Below, piece after piece: positions 44,201 through 59,200 of a stretch of DNA of 64,000 nt. Below the pieces are notes generated by a model. It saw only the letters and a list, made by a program, of their open reading frames with translations, made no database searches and had not been told where the DNA came from. Where the stretch lies: positions 310,001 through 374,000 of the forward strand of contig NW_025941636.1 of the NCBI RefSeq assembly GCF_000764305.2, given 5' to 3'. Each line of letters opens with the position of its first letter. Position 1 is the first letter of the stretch. This DNA comes from Hyalella azteca (taxonomy: Eukaryota > Arthropoda > Malacostraca > Amphipoda > Hyalellidae). The translations under genes were made by a program, and so were the position numbers.

Positions 44201-47200
44201 GCTCCTTATTAAATAAATATCTTGTATTTTCGACTAGTTCGATTTATTTTGTTTCTCTTGGCCTTTCGCGTTTTCGTTAATCCTTCAGCTAAATAACTTC
44301 GATACAGCGTTGATTACGGTTTGATTACGTTGAAACAATTTGAAACAACGTTATTTGAAACAACGTTATTTGAGCGTTAGCTGCCATGAGGGCAGGATTT
44401 CCCAGGATATTTTTCATCGTACTTCACTTTTGTAATCGAGTTATCTTTTGTTGTAGTATTAAACTGATTGATCTATTCAATCAATTAATTCAATGTTATT
44501 TCAGTGAAGGCTTTTCTGCGCTCTGTTAAACTCTGTTGTGAGTTTTTTCCTTGATAAATCAAACGGAAAAACTCTCCCGATTTAAACTATTTTCAACATT
44601 ATTGATTTTAGAAGTACTCCAAAGTAAAGTTAATAAAAAATCGTGGTATATTAAACTCGAACTCATTTAGTTATATTTTCAATGCTATTTACGCTGCTAA
44701 ATTAATTTGTCTTTCTGATGTTTAACACTCCAAAGTCCCAAAAGTTTCAAAGCTGAAATTGACGCGCTGATTAATAGTGAACTTGTAATCAAGCTTCAAA
44801 ACAAGATGCCTGACCTATTGAATGAACAGTGTTCATTAAACCTCGTAAGAGCACACATTTAGAATTGAGCGTAAAGTGAACAATATTGTGAGATATTTCA
44901 GTATACACTCATAAAACGAATCGTGTCATTGTATAATTATATACTCTCTTATCCTTAAACCGAGCGAGTTGACGTAGCATTTATACGCCCCTTTGCCTGG
45001 TCAAACTGGGTCAGGTGGACACACACAAGCGCAAGAAATGAATCAATATTTGTATAATGTCTCAATTGTTCAAAATCTCTACGTGCATCAGTAGTATTAT
45101 ATCGCATGAAAATTAAAGAGTTACAGTATAATTTATAGACTCCATACTTCTTTCGTCGTCAATTGATTTCTTTCCCTTCATCGCTCAGTTCTATTTATTC
45201 CAAGCGTATAAAATGTCAGGAGTGAGCAGTTTGTTGACCTTTCATTTAGTCTGCTTATCATAATTGCATAAAATTTTAATATCAAATACGGACTAAAGCA
45301 TTAAACTTATAGTATTGCTTTAAAAATTATTACAAGAATTTTACTTCCAATTATTTATCTTTTTATGGAACATTCTGTATTATATTTTATTCAGTAATTT
45401 ATGCCAGGTGACAACTAATTTACTTATGAATGGCATGACTAACACGGCAGTGAAACAGCATTGAAGCGTTGCAATGGATTTAGAAAACGATATAAAAGTT
45501 TCACTTATAAAACTTCTGTTTCACATGAAGCTCTGCTTCATCAAACGCAGAGCGCTTCAAAAGAAGCCTGAACAACAGCTTCTTTCTGCTCTCCGGTTGA
45601 TGAGCAACCTTGTTCTCAGCAGGGAATTAGTTCATATTCTACTACGTGATGGGATTTACTGTGGTTAATTGCACGAAGCATTGGATCTGCTAGGAAATCT
45701 TTTCATATAGACTATGTATTTCCCCCTTTATTAAAACGCAGATAAAGAACAGACGGGCGTTGATTACTTGCGTATAAATAATAAACATTACACACGTGGG
45801 CATGAAATTACGTGAAAATTCACATTTTTGCTAAAAGAACTTGTAGTTTTGACCGATTTAAAGATAGATTTATATGAGAGCGTTTTTATTAATTTCTATT
45901 TGTAAGCCGAATACTGCAATTTATAAATTTTACTCATACTGTCATTATGGTGTAATCTTAAGATATCCTGTAGAATTGTACACATCAATGGAATTTAATG
46001 AATAAATAAATTAAATGGAATTAGCTTAAAATGAAAAGGAACTAACTTGTGGCTTGGGCTGCTGCTGTTGTGAGCTTGCTTCTGCGGTAACCGAAGTCGA
46101 GACTTGCGTGAGCTTACATGGGCAAGGTTATGAGACCCATAAATGAATTGGGATTACATTTTATAGGATAAAAAATTTACGGAGGCAGAACTACAAGGCA
46201 AGCGAATATCCAGTACTGCGAAATAATGCGATCAGTCCTACGTTCCAGGAGAGTCATTCCGGGGTAAAAATGCGGGCAGCGTGCCGTTCCACGCGCATCA
46301 GTCCGATGTAAAAATGCGGGCAATGCGGCGTTCCACGCGCATCAGTCCAATGTAAAAATGCGGGCAATGCGGCGTTCCACGCGCATCAGTCCGGTGTAAA
46401 AATCCTGATAGTGCGGCGTTCCTTGTGCGTTTCTTGCAGGTTTGTGTTTACTCAGCTGCATATTGATGAAGAAGGGGTGCCCATATATAAGTCCTCGCTC
46501 GGCCCTTATATCTGCCGGTCCATATGCAGGGATGTTACTTTCACGACAACCATTGAGGGCTTTACGACCACAACCGAGCTGAGCCCCTAGCTTTTCATTT
46601 GACTTGTGAATGCAAATATTAGGTTGATGCATGTAACACTTAATTTTCATATGTGTCACTTCTAGAATCAATCTTAATCGTTAGATTTTTTTAACGATTC
46701 TATTACGCTACCTAAAACTCGACGTTTTTTCCGCTTGTTTCCGTTAGAAAATTTGAATTACCTGGGATGACCTCTGAAACACGTGTCCACGACGTCACGA
46801 ACCCTGCTCATATGTTATAGTTAAATCGTGAGAAGATACCGATCGCGCGAAGCGAAGGATAATTATAGCGTCAACTACGTCAAATTTAGTGCGGAATAGT
46901 TGAAAAATTATTCTCTATACGGACCAGCTGTGAGCATTCAAATGCAGACGAATATTCGCGCTGAAAACGAAAACTATTTATTTAATGTTTTATTACTCAC
47001 CCCAGGATGAATATCAGAGAACCTTTAGATACAGCTTCAGAATTTACAATATGTGATGAAATAGTTTACATAAAGAGCATATTACTCTGTGCAGTTCAGT
47101 GCATGATATTCAGCATTTCAACGTATTGTCCTTAGTTACACTCTAGGCAGCTATGCACATAGTTTAGGGTACATAGCGTCAGAACTCAATCGATCACAAA

Positions 47201-50200
47201 GCCTACTTTTGTAGTTCGATTGTCACATCGCAAGACTGGAAAATTATTTGTTCATTGCAAATAAAAGTCAATATTTTGAAACTGTTCAATAGTAAATGTC
47301 ATTCTTTGCGGAAAGGAAAACTCCCATATTCAATTGCTTAACTTGTGTTACGCAATTGTTTATCTTGAGTTACTCAATTGTTTATCTTGTGTTACTCAAT
47401 TGGTTATCTTGTGTTACTCAATTGGTTATCTTGTGTTACTAAATTGGTTATCTTGTGTTACTAAATTGGTTATTTTGTGTTACTCAACTGGTTTTCTTGT
47501 GTTACTCAATTGGTTATCTTGTGTTAATCAACTGGTTATCTTGTGTTCCTCAACTGGTTATCTTGTGTTACTATGTGTTACTCAATTGGTTATCTTGTGT
47601 TAATCAACTAGTTATCTTGTGTTACTCAATTGGTTATCTTGTGTTAATCAATCGGTTATCTTGTGTTAATCAATTGATTTTCTCGATTATCCGATCAGTC
47701 TCTTGATTAGCATAAATTCCCACGATTATTTTCTGTCTGGCTGAATTTACATTTGACTAAATATTATACATAATTTAGTAGGTATTCAAATAAATTGATC
47801 TCATATAATGTGTACAAAAATGTGCAAGATTTGAATTTCAGCCGTGATTGTAGTTATGGAATTTTTCCGAGTCTGTTTAATCAATTATTAATTCCTGTAA
47901 CTATTTTTACACCTTATTTTAAAAAGTTACATACAGCTGGCTATTAAAAATAAGGTCAAATACCGATCATTTAATCGGTAATCTAATTTTTCGTTTATCA
48001 ATCATGTCCATGACATGTTGCTTTCCACTTTCAGCAATTGAAAATTTGCACAAATATTACTTCACCTCGAAATAAGTAGGCGTATCCATTCTCATTGCAA
48101 ATCGCTTTAATTTCTAGTGTTGTGTAAATTTCGGCCGAGTAATCCAAGCAAAACAGTAACTTCAAAAATTTTAAATGTTACTAGAAAAATGTGGTATTAT
48201 TTCATGTCGGTTCTGAATCTTTTGAATCTCGTTTTAATTTCATCATGAGATGTGGAAATAAAAATAGAAAATTGCCCTTGCCCTGAAAATTACTCGGAAA
48301 TTAGTCAAAACATTCTGAAGCAACATAAAATGAGATCACATTTTTCTAAAATCATTTAAAATTCTCGTAGATACTGGTTTGCTTGGATTACTCGGCTGAA
48401 ATTTACACAGCGCATGAAATTAAAACAATTGAAAATTGCTCAGCAATTCCGAAGGTCTCTGCAACTTTCATTTGCAGTGCATGAAGGTCATTGCAACTTT
48501 CCTTTGCAGTGACCTTTGCAATGAATCTTTCAAGTCTTTGCCATGCATAAATTATTACCAATCAAACTGCCTGAAAGTCCTCGTAGAAATTAAATGTTTT
48601 AATATTCATTACATCCTTCCATGTGCTGGAGAATTTATTTGCCGATTTTCTTTGCTACACAAATAAAAAATGATAACACTGGTTTTAATCATAAACTTGT
48701 GTGTATCATTTCATTAGAAAAAATTGAATATTTACCGACTACAATTGAAACTTTTAATGAAGAAACGAACCGTCAAATGAATATCTCAGTATGGATTTAC
48801 AGAATGCAGTACGCCTCTGTGGTGATGGAATAAAATATTTCAATGCCCAGCAATGATGAATATTTCTGGGATCTAAATTTGCAGGCTTTGCACTTGCAAC
48901 AAATTGAGAGACACAACAACGTCAGATAATGAACGAATTCAATTTTAAATCAAACAAAATATTTATTAAAGATGCACGGAAATCATTTCAAGTGTACACA
49001 GCGGTTTGGAATAAAATTATCTACCGATATGGCGGGTTGAACATACATTAAATTATAGATTTCAGCCTGTTAATGAAGTGGAAGTTGCGCGCAGCCAACA
49101 CTCCATATCAGCGCCAGTCAGCCGCAAAACTTAATTAAAAAATTTTCAAGCGCTGGTTTTTTTCTTCCCGTGTAGCCTTCATCGTGAATCTCTTTTTCCA
49201 GTTGCGCCTAAAGTCATGGTTCGGGTGAAGAGTTTCGTAATTGTTTCATATAGGCTCATGGTTACATTGTAGCTTCAACATAATAAACAGCTTGATTATT
49301 TCTCATTTGAGTTGGGCACGATCGAAGCGTTCATTACATTTGCTGAGTTTACAGTTTTCATCTCTGAAAACTGATGACAGAATATCGAATTAGTTTTCAC
49401 TGCTGAAGAGAATGTTTTAGAACCAAACATGTAAACTAAATTCACTCTAAATGTAATAGTTTCTCCCAGACATTGTTCTTATGTTCCTAGAATATATCTT
49501 TTTTCTAAGGACAAAAAAAATAACGATAATAATGATGTTGATGCTGACCCAGGGCGGTAGTATCATTACGGGGTGGTATAAAGGATATTCTTTGAAGAAG
49601 TTTATTCTTGTGAAAAAATAAAGCGTTCCACGAAACACCAAGAAAGACTTAGGAAATGGAAAATGAATGTGAATGAATGTACACGCATTCAACGAAGCTC
49701 ATTGAAAATTCAACTTATGCTTATGTATCGGCTCGCTGACTCTGGTTGTGTTTTGATGTATTGAACCTTTCCTACATTTGTATATTAATAGCTTTAGCAT
49801 TAGTTTCATCACTCTAAGTTTAAAATGATTTCTCTCCACAACATCTATAATTTTTCGAAATGAACGATTTACTCAATATATTTTTTTTAATTTATAATTA
49901 TTAATAAAATAATTCTTATGTTAAACCTGCTACCCTGCAATTAAAACCTTTGCTGAGAGCGATACAATTCACACAATTCTAATATTCACATACTATGACT
50001 ATGGCTTTTGATGAAATTTTTTGATCTGATGAAATAAACGAGCATTATGAGATTCATAGCTTCATGCCCTTATTTATATTCTGGGTTCTCGTCTTCTTCT
50101 AACTGAGCTGGAGAACAACCATCATGAACGAGAAAACCTCCATCTAAAATTTCTAGCTGGAATTCCGGAACTTCCCCATAGTCTGTGCTGCTGCTAACAC

Positions 50201-53200
50201 TTGGCGTGTCTCTGCCAGAACTTCGCAGCGACGTGACACTGCAGTTGTCCGAGACATTGTCGTGAATTAATTACCATGAATCTCTTCTCATTAAAGTTTC
50301 TTTTAGAGTTGCGCTCTTCGTGCATCCAAAACATAAATGAGGATCGTTATTTGAAATTGTAATTTAGAAGTTCTGCAGAATAACCTTGAAGGCTATTATA
50401 GTGCCGATAGAGATCATTTTGTTGAGAATATGAAAACTTGTGATCTATTATATTTCTAGCATCAAATTTCTTTAATTCGAGCGTTTAAATAATATGCTTC
50501 AGATGACATCTGACTCAAAATATATAATTAATCATTCAGTAAATTTTGTCATAATCTAATTACTGGAAACTGAACGTCTCATGTTCATAAAATATTAACG
50601 CTCGCCTCTTTAAAATTTATTAAAGCTCCTCCAAACCCGCATCAAATACGAAATAATTGTATTAAAATCAGATGAGGTTCGGAAAAATTGTTCATACCTC
50701 GGAAATATGAGTAAAAGCTGCAGTCCGATCACATTTCTGCATGAGCCATTTAATTTGATCCAAGCCATTCGCCTTAGGCCATTGCAAAGATTTTGTCGTC
50801 GCGGCTGGAAGTACCAAATACAGAATCAAATTCGCATATTGAAATTGAAACTAATAAGGAATTGAAAAGCGCAAGTACAGTTTTACGGTAAATTGATTTT
50901 AGCTACACCTTTTTACCTTTACCTCCGGTAAGTTGATTTTACCTTTCCTTCCGGTAAGTTGATTTTACATCCACCAATAATAAGCAAGCTTATTCACACC
51001 GAAAAGTTCAGGCTAGCAATTCAAATCCTCAATAAAAACATAGTAAATATTTTAAAATTTTAATTAACAGAAGCCTGATATTATCCCACGTTTCCTCAGA
51101 ACCGTCTTACTTCACTGTATTGACAAAATGATGCTCATCACATCATTTTAACAAAATGATGATGAACATCATTTTAACAAAATGATGTTCATCACAATTT
51201 GCATCGATGGATCTGGCCGATATGATGACTCTAATACATTCACCTGCAGAGCACGGAGCAGGTGTGGAGCTTCTGGTCAATACGCACAGGCCGGCCTGAC
51301 TGCAGTCGTAATCGATCACCGCCCCAAGTCCGGCCGCGGTCCGGCCGAGTGTTCGGCTCCCTGATCACTTATCACCAAGCATGCTGCGCGATAACCTCGG
51401 GCCAGGGGAAATTTGATCCTTTACTGCAATAAATGATGCTAGGGAAATTTTTACTTGTATTCTTCAATAAAACGTGGAAAAGTGAAACAATAATATTTCT
51501 ACTATTAGGAGTGACGATATCAATCGTCGAGAGCGATCGCGACGGCTATGAAATATTCAACATGTAAAATATCTTTTAAATATGCGTGATGAAATCGTTC
51601 CGCACCCAGACTGGTTTTTTGTGTTTATAATGCCCCTCAGTGATAAAAATGTGATCATTTCGATCAAAAGCAAAATCGTCGGCCGCCGTAACTCTTTTGC
51701 GTCAAGCATTGATGTATGCAAAAATTTCGGCTTCTGGAATTTGTAAATCGCACTTCAAAAATTTATTAAATGCAGTTACTACGCAAAATTTTTTCATTTA
51801 ATATGAAATTAAGCATGCAAATGCGAAGAGCGACAACATAATATTCATTTGAATTCGGTCTAATCAAGTTACCTTAAATAATTGAATCAATATTGCTTCT
51901 TCTGTAATCTAAAGAAAGCGGAACGTGCGTCAATTTCATTGCCCGAGTAAAAACTCTCATTTAAATACTCATATTTTTTGGGGGGAAGGATAAGGAGTAG
52001 GAAGGAGTATGAAACGAAAGATAAGGTGATTGGCGATTGGGCGAAGCATGATAACGTTGCCTCCAACACAAACCGAGGGCCGTTTTAGGTTTTTTAGGGG
52101 AGATCTTAAGTGAACATGTATGAATGGTAACTTGCTCGTAAAAAGATTAAGCATAAGCGATCACAAGCCAAGTCGTCGGCCGCCTTAGGCATAAGCGATC
52201 GCCAGTCAAGTCGTCAGCCGCCTTAAAAGCATAGACGATTGTCAGCCAAGTTGTCAGCCGCCTTAAAGATAGATGATCACCAGCCAAGTCGTCGATCGCA
52301 AAAAGCAAAAGTTCTCTTCAGCTATGCACATCAAGTCGATAGCCGCTCTTGACAAATGGTCCTCTTGCCTTGTTCTACTATTCAACGTTTTACAGTCGAT
52401 CTTTTCCGAATAAATTTGAGTAGGTCATTCATTCCTCATGCCTAATGCCTAATATTTTTCCAGTTATTTTATCCTAGCTCGTGTTTTGACAAGAGCCTGT
52501 TACCTCAAAGCCGCGATCGCCTCGATTCCTGAAGCTCCAGCTAAATTAAATTCTTCCGCCCAGAATATTTTTAGGCTCTGTTAGCAAATTTTATAAAGTG
52601 CCAATGATGTTGACTGAATATCTTCATGGATATTAAAGCAGGACTTTCATAAGCTCAGAAAAAGTGAACGATGAAGGTAGAAAGAAGGTATGTAGACTTA
52701 ATTCTATTCAGATATTGTAGTTGCTCAGCTCCGCGGTCGGTTCCGCTGTTTACTAACGGAGCTCACAATAAAGCAGATTTAAGAACAAATGACAAATGCA
52801 GTAAAACTATAACTAATATTTCATAGACATTGTTTTACTGAAATGTTCTCACACAATGTTCTATTTCACATTTTACTTGTGTTATGTCTTTTATGACCAA
52901 GATGATATTCTCACCTGAGATAATTTTAGATAAATCTTTTTGTCCACAGTGTACCTTTCGTTCGGGTGTTATTCCTTTCTTCTATCGTTGTGCAAATAAT
53001 CGTTAAAATATCCTAACAAAGTAAAAATTTTTATCAATAGTAGACAAAAACACTTATAAGCACCATTATAAATGCATGCCCATGTAAATTGTCATTAAAT
53101 TCGTAAAAGGAATACTTCGAATCGCATTTTTCAAGACACAGCCTATTTAACAAAAATTACCTTATTACGTGAGTGAAAAAAACCTTCCTAAGGGCATGGG

Positions 53201-56200
53201 AATTTTTTGTACTTAAAAAGCTAGAAAAAATTGACTGATTTTTATAATGTTATAATACACGTTATTACATTTTTTAGTTGATAAGCCCCGCTTCAATGGA
53301 CACAACATTTTTCCGAAGTAATTAAGATAACGGTAGCAGTGCATCATTAGCTCTATTTTGTTAAGCCGAACTTTTCGACTTTGATTAAATGACAGTGCCA
53401 TTAATTGGTATGCGTTATTTACTTCATTATATTATGTTGTAGAGTTGAGTGAACACAATATTATATCATTAAATCAACAAGCAAATGTTGGTGGAATACG
53501 GAGTAGCTCAGCTCAAAATATAAAGTTTTTTTATCTTCTCATTTAAGTGTCATGTATGACAAGTGGCAACCTGCATGTAATGATGAGTTACATACTAGTG
53601 AGAGGGTCTTGACTTAAATGAATTTACCACTGGAAAATTTAAAATTGTCATTACTGTAAAATTGAGAAGAAAAAATGAGCCATGAAACTAAAAGTCTGAC
53701 CAAAAATAGGAATTCGATAAGGAATTATAACAGGGGATGTTCATTGGTTACTTGAAATGTATAGTACATTTTTCTTGAAATGTGCTTTGATATTTCTTCT
53801 TTGGTTAAACATTTACTTCGGAATACTTGTATCACGCCGGAATCTTGTTGAGACTTGCCTCCAGGTACTCACCGCTCCGTTCCACCGTGTCATACTACAT
53901 ATTAGATGCTGAAAAGAAATATTCGCTGCATTCTAATTGAAATAATTCGTGAACAATTAGCAAATGAAGTAAATATACCATATGAATTTATTAGTTTGAC
54001 ACTGGGGCTATGTTTTTGGTGTGTGGCAACTGCTGTATATCGTTGCGAGATTATTTTGTGTTAGACATAAAATACTTTTATGAATAAAAAAATAACGAAC
54101 TGAAAATAATTGATAACTCCACACAATTTGGGGTGTTAACGCCCTCTCGTACAACTAGTGGTATCACAGTTTTGGATCAACCTTTGTATTGGCTACGTTG
54201 AATTTTCCAGCAAAAAACTTTCATTCATGAAGCGCTGACCATGTAATTCTTTCTATTCCAATATGTTTCAATTCCAATTCCAAAAACAAACACTTCCAAT
54301 AGAAATGTTTTTTGTATGTCATCGCTGACCCTGTGTCGCTGACCGACGCATGGAGACCATGAAGTGTTTGCCTCGTCTAAGAGGTTGGGTCAGATTTCTC
54401 TGCCCAAGTATGGACTTAAAGATCAAATTTTATGAGGTATCGGGTTACATGAGGGACTCGAGTTGTTGAAACATACACAAATGAGCCCACAAGACGAATG
54501 GTTGAGCTTAGAAAAGAATTCCTAAAACTTATTATGAACTCGGGCGTTTTTTTTTTTAATTTGATATCAGGTTACGACTTTTGAGAATATTTTGTACAGA
54601 TTCTTTAAGTATGAAATTCCAGAAAAGTTAATATATTGAGCATAAATTATATATTCACGTCCATTCTATTGCCTCGCAAATAAAATTTAATGGAAATAAA
54701 TTCAATTCAAGTAGCAAGGTAAATTTATTTTCGAATGGTAATTTCATTGATTATTTTCTAAGGGAATTTGTTGCCTTATTAAAAGGCGAAACACACAAAA
54801 AACCTGAAACCCAACACAAATCATATAGATTCCCCATTTACTTTGTGTCTACATGAATAATACGTTAATTAACTTATTGGTACCTACCTTATATAGTTAT
54901 ACACTGAGCTCAAGTATAATATTGCTCTGCGACTCTCATTATCTTAACATTTGTGGTGCTACTCATTATCACCCTACTTGTGTCAATTTAATTAGATTAA
55001 ATTTCCTAGTTGCATCACTTAAATAATAAAAGTAATTTCTTGCCTGCTGAGCTTTAACCGACAAATAGTGATGAACATAGAGAAGAGCACAAAGAACTCC
55101 GAAATATTGTTCATCTCCTTGACCTATGATGCGCTGAAACTAACAATTTCTAAACGCATCGCGCCAAAAAATATAATTTTACGTTTTCAATGAAAAAGCA
55201 CCCGGTTTTACTACCCCTGAAATGTTTCAATGGGGCAGCTCGTGATTTTCAGTCCCAATAAATAAATCTTTTATAGTGCAAATATTCCTTGAAATACCGT
55301 AACGGATTATTTAAATTCTCCTAAAATTGCTACTGAGCGAGACACGCAAGCCTGCAATGCGGAATACTGTTTTTTATCCGACCTGACGACTGCCAATAAC
55401 AAGAATGCTGGACATCAACTTCCGATATTGAAAAGCCGGACAGCCTCGCTCACCGCTGGACCACCATACACTGCACCAGGTATTCAAGGAGTCCACGGAA
55501 ATTCCATCTTTTGAAAATCGTATTTCGTTAAATTCCAGTGTATTTTTCTTCAACATTGTATGTTATCACTTTACACTGTTTGAAAATGAATACAGCATAT
55601 AACAATAAAAAAATTTAATCTAAATAAAGAAACGATTTTTTCAAATTTTGATACAAGAAGCTGACACTCTGGCCGACAAGTTCATATAAAACATCTCAAG
55701 CCATTTAGTAAACGTCTTCAGTAAAACTGATGCAACGAGCAAGACATAAATCCCAACCTGAATTCTTCCGGCATTCTAGCCGTATTGTTGCAAAAGTAAG
55801 AAATTCACACCTAGAATTTTTTTAATTTACAGACACGTGAATCTTGACAAAGAATAGGTTTTCTCGGCAGTTTCCTCCAGCAGGCAGGACGCAACGATGA
55901 CTCCCAGAATAAAAGGAGCCACGTTGCGAAAATTATGAGGTCGTTTCCGAGTGCCATTACTTTTGTTGCGATCGATTTCTTTGTGTAACTGAACGCAGGT
56001 GAGCTGAATCAATATATAGCGAGTACCGGGTAATCCAGCTGATGAATGTGAAGCACGCAATGAGTAATCGTTTTATAGCGTCTTGATTTCGGAGATATTG
56101 TTGAACAACTTCAAACTCGGCTATCGAAATCTTTTCTGAAGATGTTCCACTGTATATAAACATTCTTTATATTTATAATCACTTGGAAAATTTTCTCATC

Positions 56201-59200
56201 CTGACTATTAAATCACCAAAGATCGACATTAACACTGATATCAGCAGGGGTACTTTTATCGAGCATTACTTCTTAAAAATATCTGGACACGATAAAGAAT
56301 GAACGAAAAAGAGATGCACATATTTTATTTCGCGGCATATTTTTCATCGCAATACACCTCACCTTAGGGACACTTGTTTTGTTATTTGTTATTATTCAAC
56401 ATTTGTAATTTTTCCGTGTAATCTTTTTTGTAAACCTAGGTTAGGATGATCTTGTGAGGTTTAAGTAACATCGCTCCCTACTTTAATTGGATGATAATTA
56501 ATAACCTGAAGACCGTGACTCAGCACAATAATGACAGGGCATGTCCCGTTCAAATGCTCACAATCAAAGCTCCCCTGCAGCCATTCAGAGTTCAGACCCG
56601 CAGCCATTCAGACCTGGAGTGTAGGGAATGAATAAGCGAGAGCCAACCTTATACTCTTGAATAAATATGAATAACTACATTAGTTATTCATATATGGGTT
56701 AAAAAACGGCAATGTATACACAGCAATTGCAAGATGAATTGAGAGCAGTCCATTTTCCTTTGTAGTATTCCTGCAAATCAAATTGGGGCTCAAAATCGTA
56801 ACTATTAATCGAGAATAATGTGGTATAATTTTATTATATCACAATTACAATCTTGTGGCAGAAACGTGTTATTTTCCTTGATCGTATATCAGGTTAATGT
56901 GAATTAATTATTTGTTTTGCAGTGCAAGTATTTCAACCGGATTCTGACATGTATTTTTAAGAAATTGGTGCTTTAAGGAATTCTTTTGATGAAATTCATC
57001 AAAGAGAATGTCTCTCGAGCAACACACTGCGATAACGACTTTAAAGTTCCTGGTCAAAAAGAGACCTCGAAAACCAAGAAGAAGAAGTCTTGTTGAGCTC
57101 TTCAAGGCAACTACATCTGCCAAGGACAACAAGGCTGGGTGGCAGTGGGAGTTTTCCGCCAAGAAGAGCAGACCAAGAAGCAGTCTTTCTGTCCTCGAGG
57201 AACATGGAATGTGGCTTATTTGCGTCCAAATTAAGCAGATCAGAGGCCCTGTTAGGGAGTCAACTGGCTTTTGTTTACGACGTTCGCGTGTCCCGAGCTC
57301 AGCTGCACAAAATTCCTAATGAATCCAACAAAATTTTTCCCAAATTTAAATTATATTCGCCACCATTGTACGCCATTTATAGCTATGCTCGTACGTAATA
57401 TATACTTTTATTTTTATTTATTCATTGATTGATTTGTGACCTAAACGCTGCCCACTGAATTTCCAGAAACATAAATTCTTCCCACTTATAAATGACGTCA
57501 TTTTTTTATTGTGTATGGCCACAATAAATTTTTTATTCTGCAGTAGTTGTAGTTGATTCTTGTCTCTAATTATGAAGAGCACTTTACGGGATCCTAACAG
57601 TGAATTAAAGTTAGACATAGCAACGAGCAGAGACAAATGGAAAATGGCAACAAGCCATGGCAACAAGATAAATAGAAAATGAGCTCTGCCGCAGTCATCA
57701 ATCAAGGTTAGGACTTGGCGGCGACTGCAGCCAGAAAGCTCGCCAGTTTCCTTGTTAATCAAAAGCGCATTAACGTCTGGGGGCTTAGGTTGTGGGCGCT
57801 ACGCAATGGACTTAAGTCGTTCTGACATCCACGGAAAATGTATTGTTCTGAGTTCTTCAAATTTTTCCTACCAACAATAACACTGATAAGTGGCACATTT
57901 GTATCGAACTTTTTCATACCCTCACAAAATCCTAGACGAAACAGCGCCCGACATAAGCTTTTCAGCGGTTAATTTCGTTCGTATTCGATATTAATGAGTT
58001 TGTGTGACTGTATGACGTCCTTTAATTCATTTAAATCTTTCATTGTCAATCAGTGATTTCTTATCATTCTATTATCCATCATAATGTATGTAAGTTTGTA
58101 TTATATTAACGGGGCGGACCAATAAAAAAATTAGACTTCACAATCCTTATAAAAATCCTTCACAATCCTTATCCACTAAAGTTGTATTCTCAAACTATTA
58201 CTCAGTCATGAGGATAAAATTATATGCACATTGAATTACATAGTATCATTGGCTCTAATAAGCTAATTAAAAAGGGAACGATTTAAATAAAAATCAATCG
58301 AACCAAGTTTCCAAATAATGGCTTCCGAGAAGGAGAAAGCGACACTTTTATTCCTTCCTTGGAAAGCTTATGGCTGCCGCACACAAACAAATTTAATGAG
58401 TCGTCTAAAGTCGTCTGCTTCAAATGGCGCAGCAGCGCCAGGGCTGCTAAAATAGCTCATTTGAAGCCTTTAATATCACGAGTTCGTGGCGATATTAGAC
58501 TCCTCTTGGCGCTGTGGGATTCTCGGTGATCTCATTACCATAACAACGTAAGCCTTATGATTAAAATTCGGATTGAACTGACATTTTTCAATTGACCTAC
58601 TTGACTTTTGGCCGCTCATAATTATTAACAACATTTTTGGGCTGATAGCAAGTTTTTCGAAGCCTAATGTTGATATTTCAGCCAGCTGTATCGTGATCAG
58701 ATGCCATCAGTTCGATTATTCGGTAAAAGCATATTGTCAGGATTAGATCTCTTCTCTGGAGCAATCTATTTTGTTTAATTAGATTCAAACCACAGAGGTA
58801 ACACTTTATTTCGGTGCCACTAGTTGCCCACCTAAGTTTTACTGACTCAGTGGTTAGCTGAAATTTCAGTGCGTGCCGCACGTAATGTCTGATAAAATTG
58901 AATATACAGTATTAGTCGCATCAGTCTGAATGATTTTTTTTTCTAAAAATCCTGCAAACAAAACAAAAACATAAGGTGATGCGCAAAATAAAGACTGAAA
59001 ATCCCATATCCTTCAGCCTCAAACATTGGTGTTGCTCTTTCATTTTAATGATAAACCTAATTCATAGCTTAATATTAGTATATAATATGAGCCTTGTATT
59101 GAAAATACCACATAAAAAAACTTAATACTGATATCTAAAACGATCCCCAGAACTAAGAGGAAAAATAAATGTGTTGCGAAAGGTTACAGAAAATTGCAAA

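Noticed and set aside
47334..47706. Plus-strand frames of 83-89 codons with LSCVTQLVI-type repeats
   Set aside because: They are products of the 22-bp array.
51182..51364. 60-codon plus-strand frame
   Set aside because: It is opposite a minus-strand exon with good splice borders at both ends; the CpG-rich sequence opens several frames.
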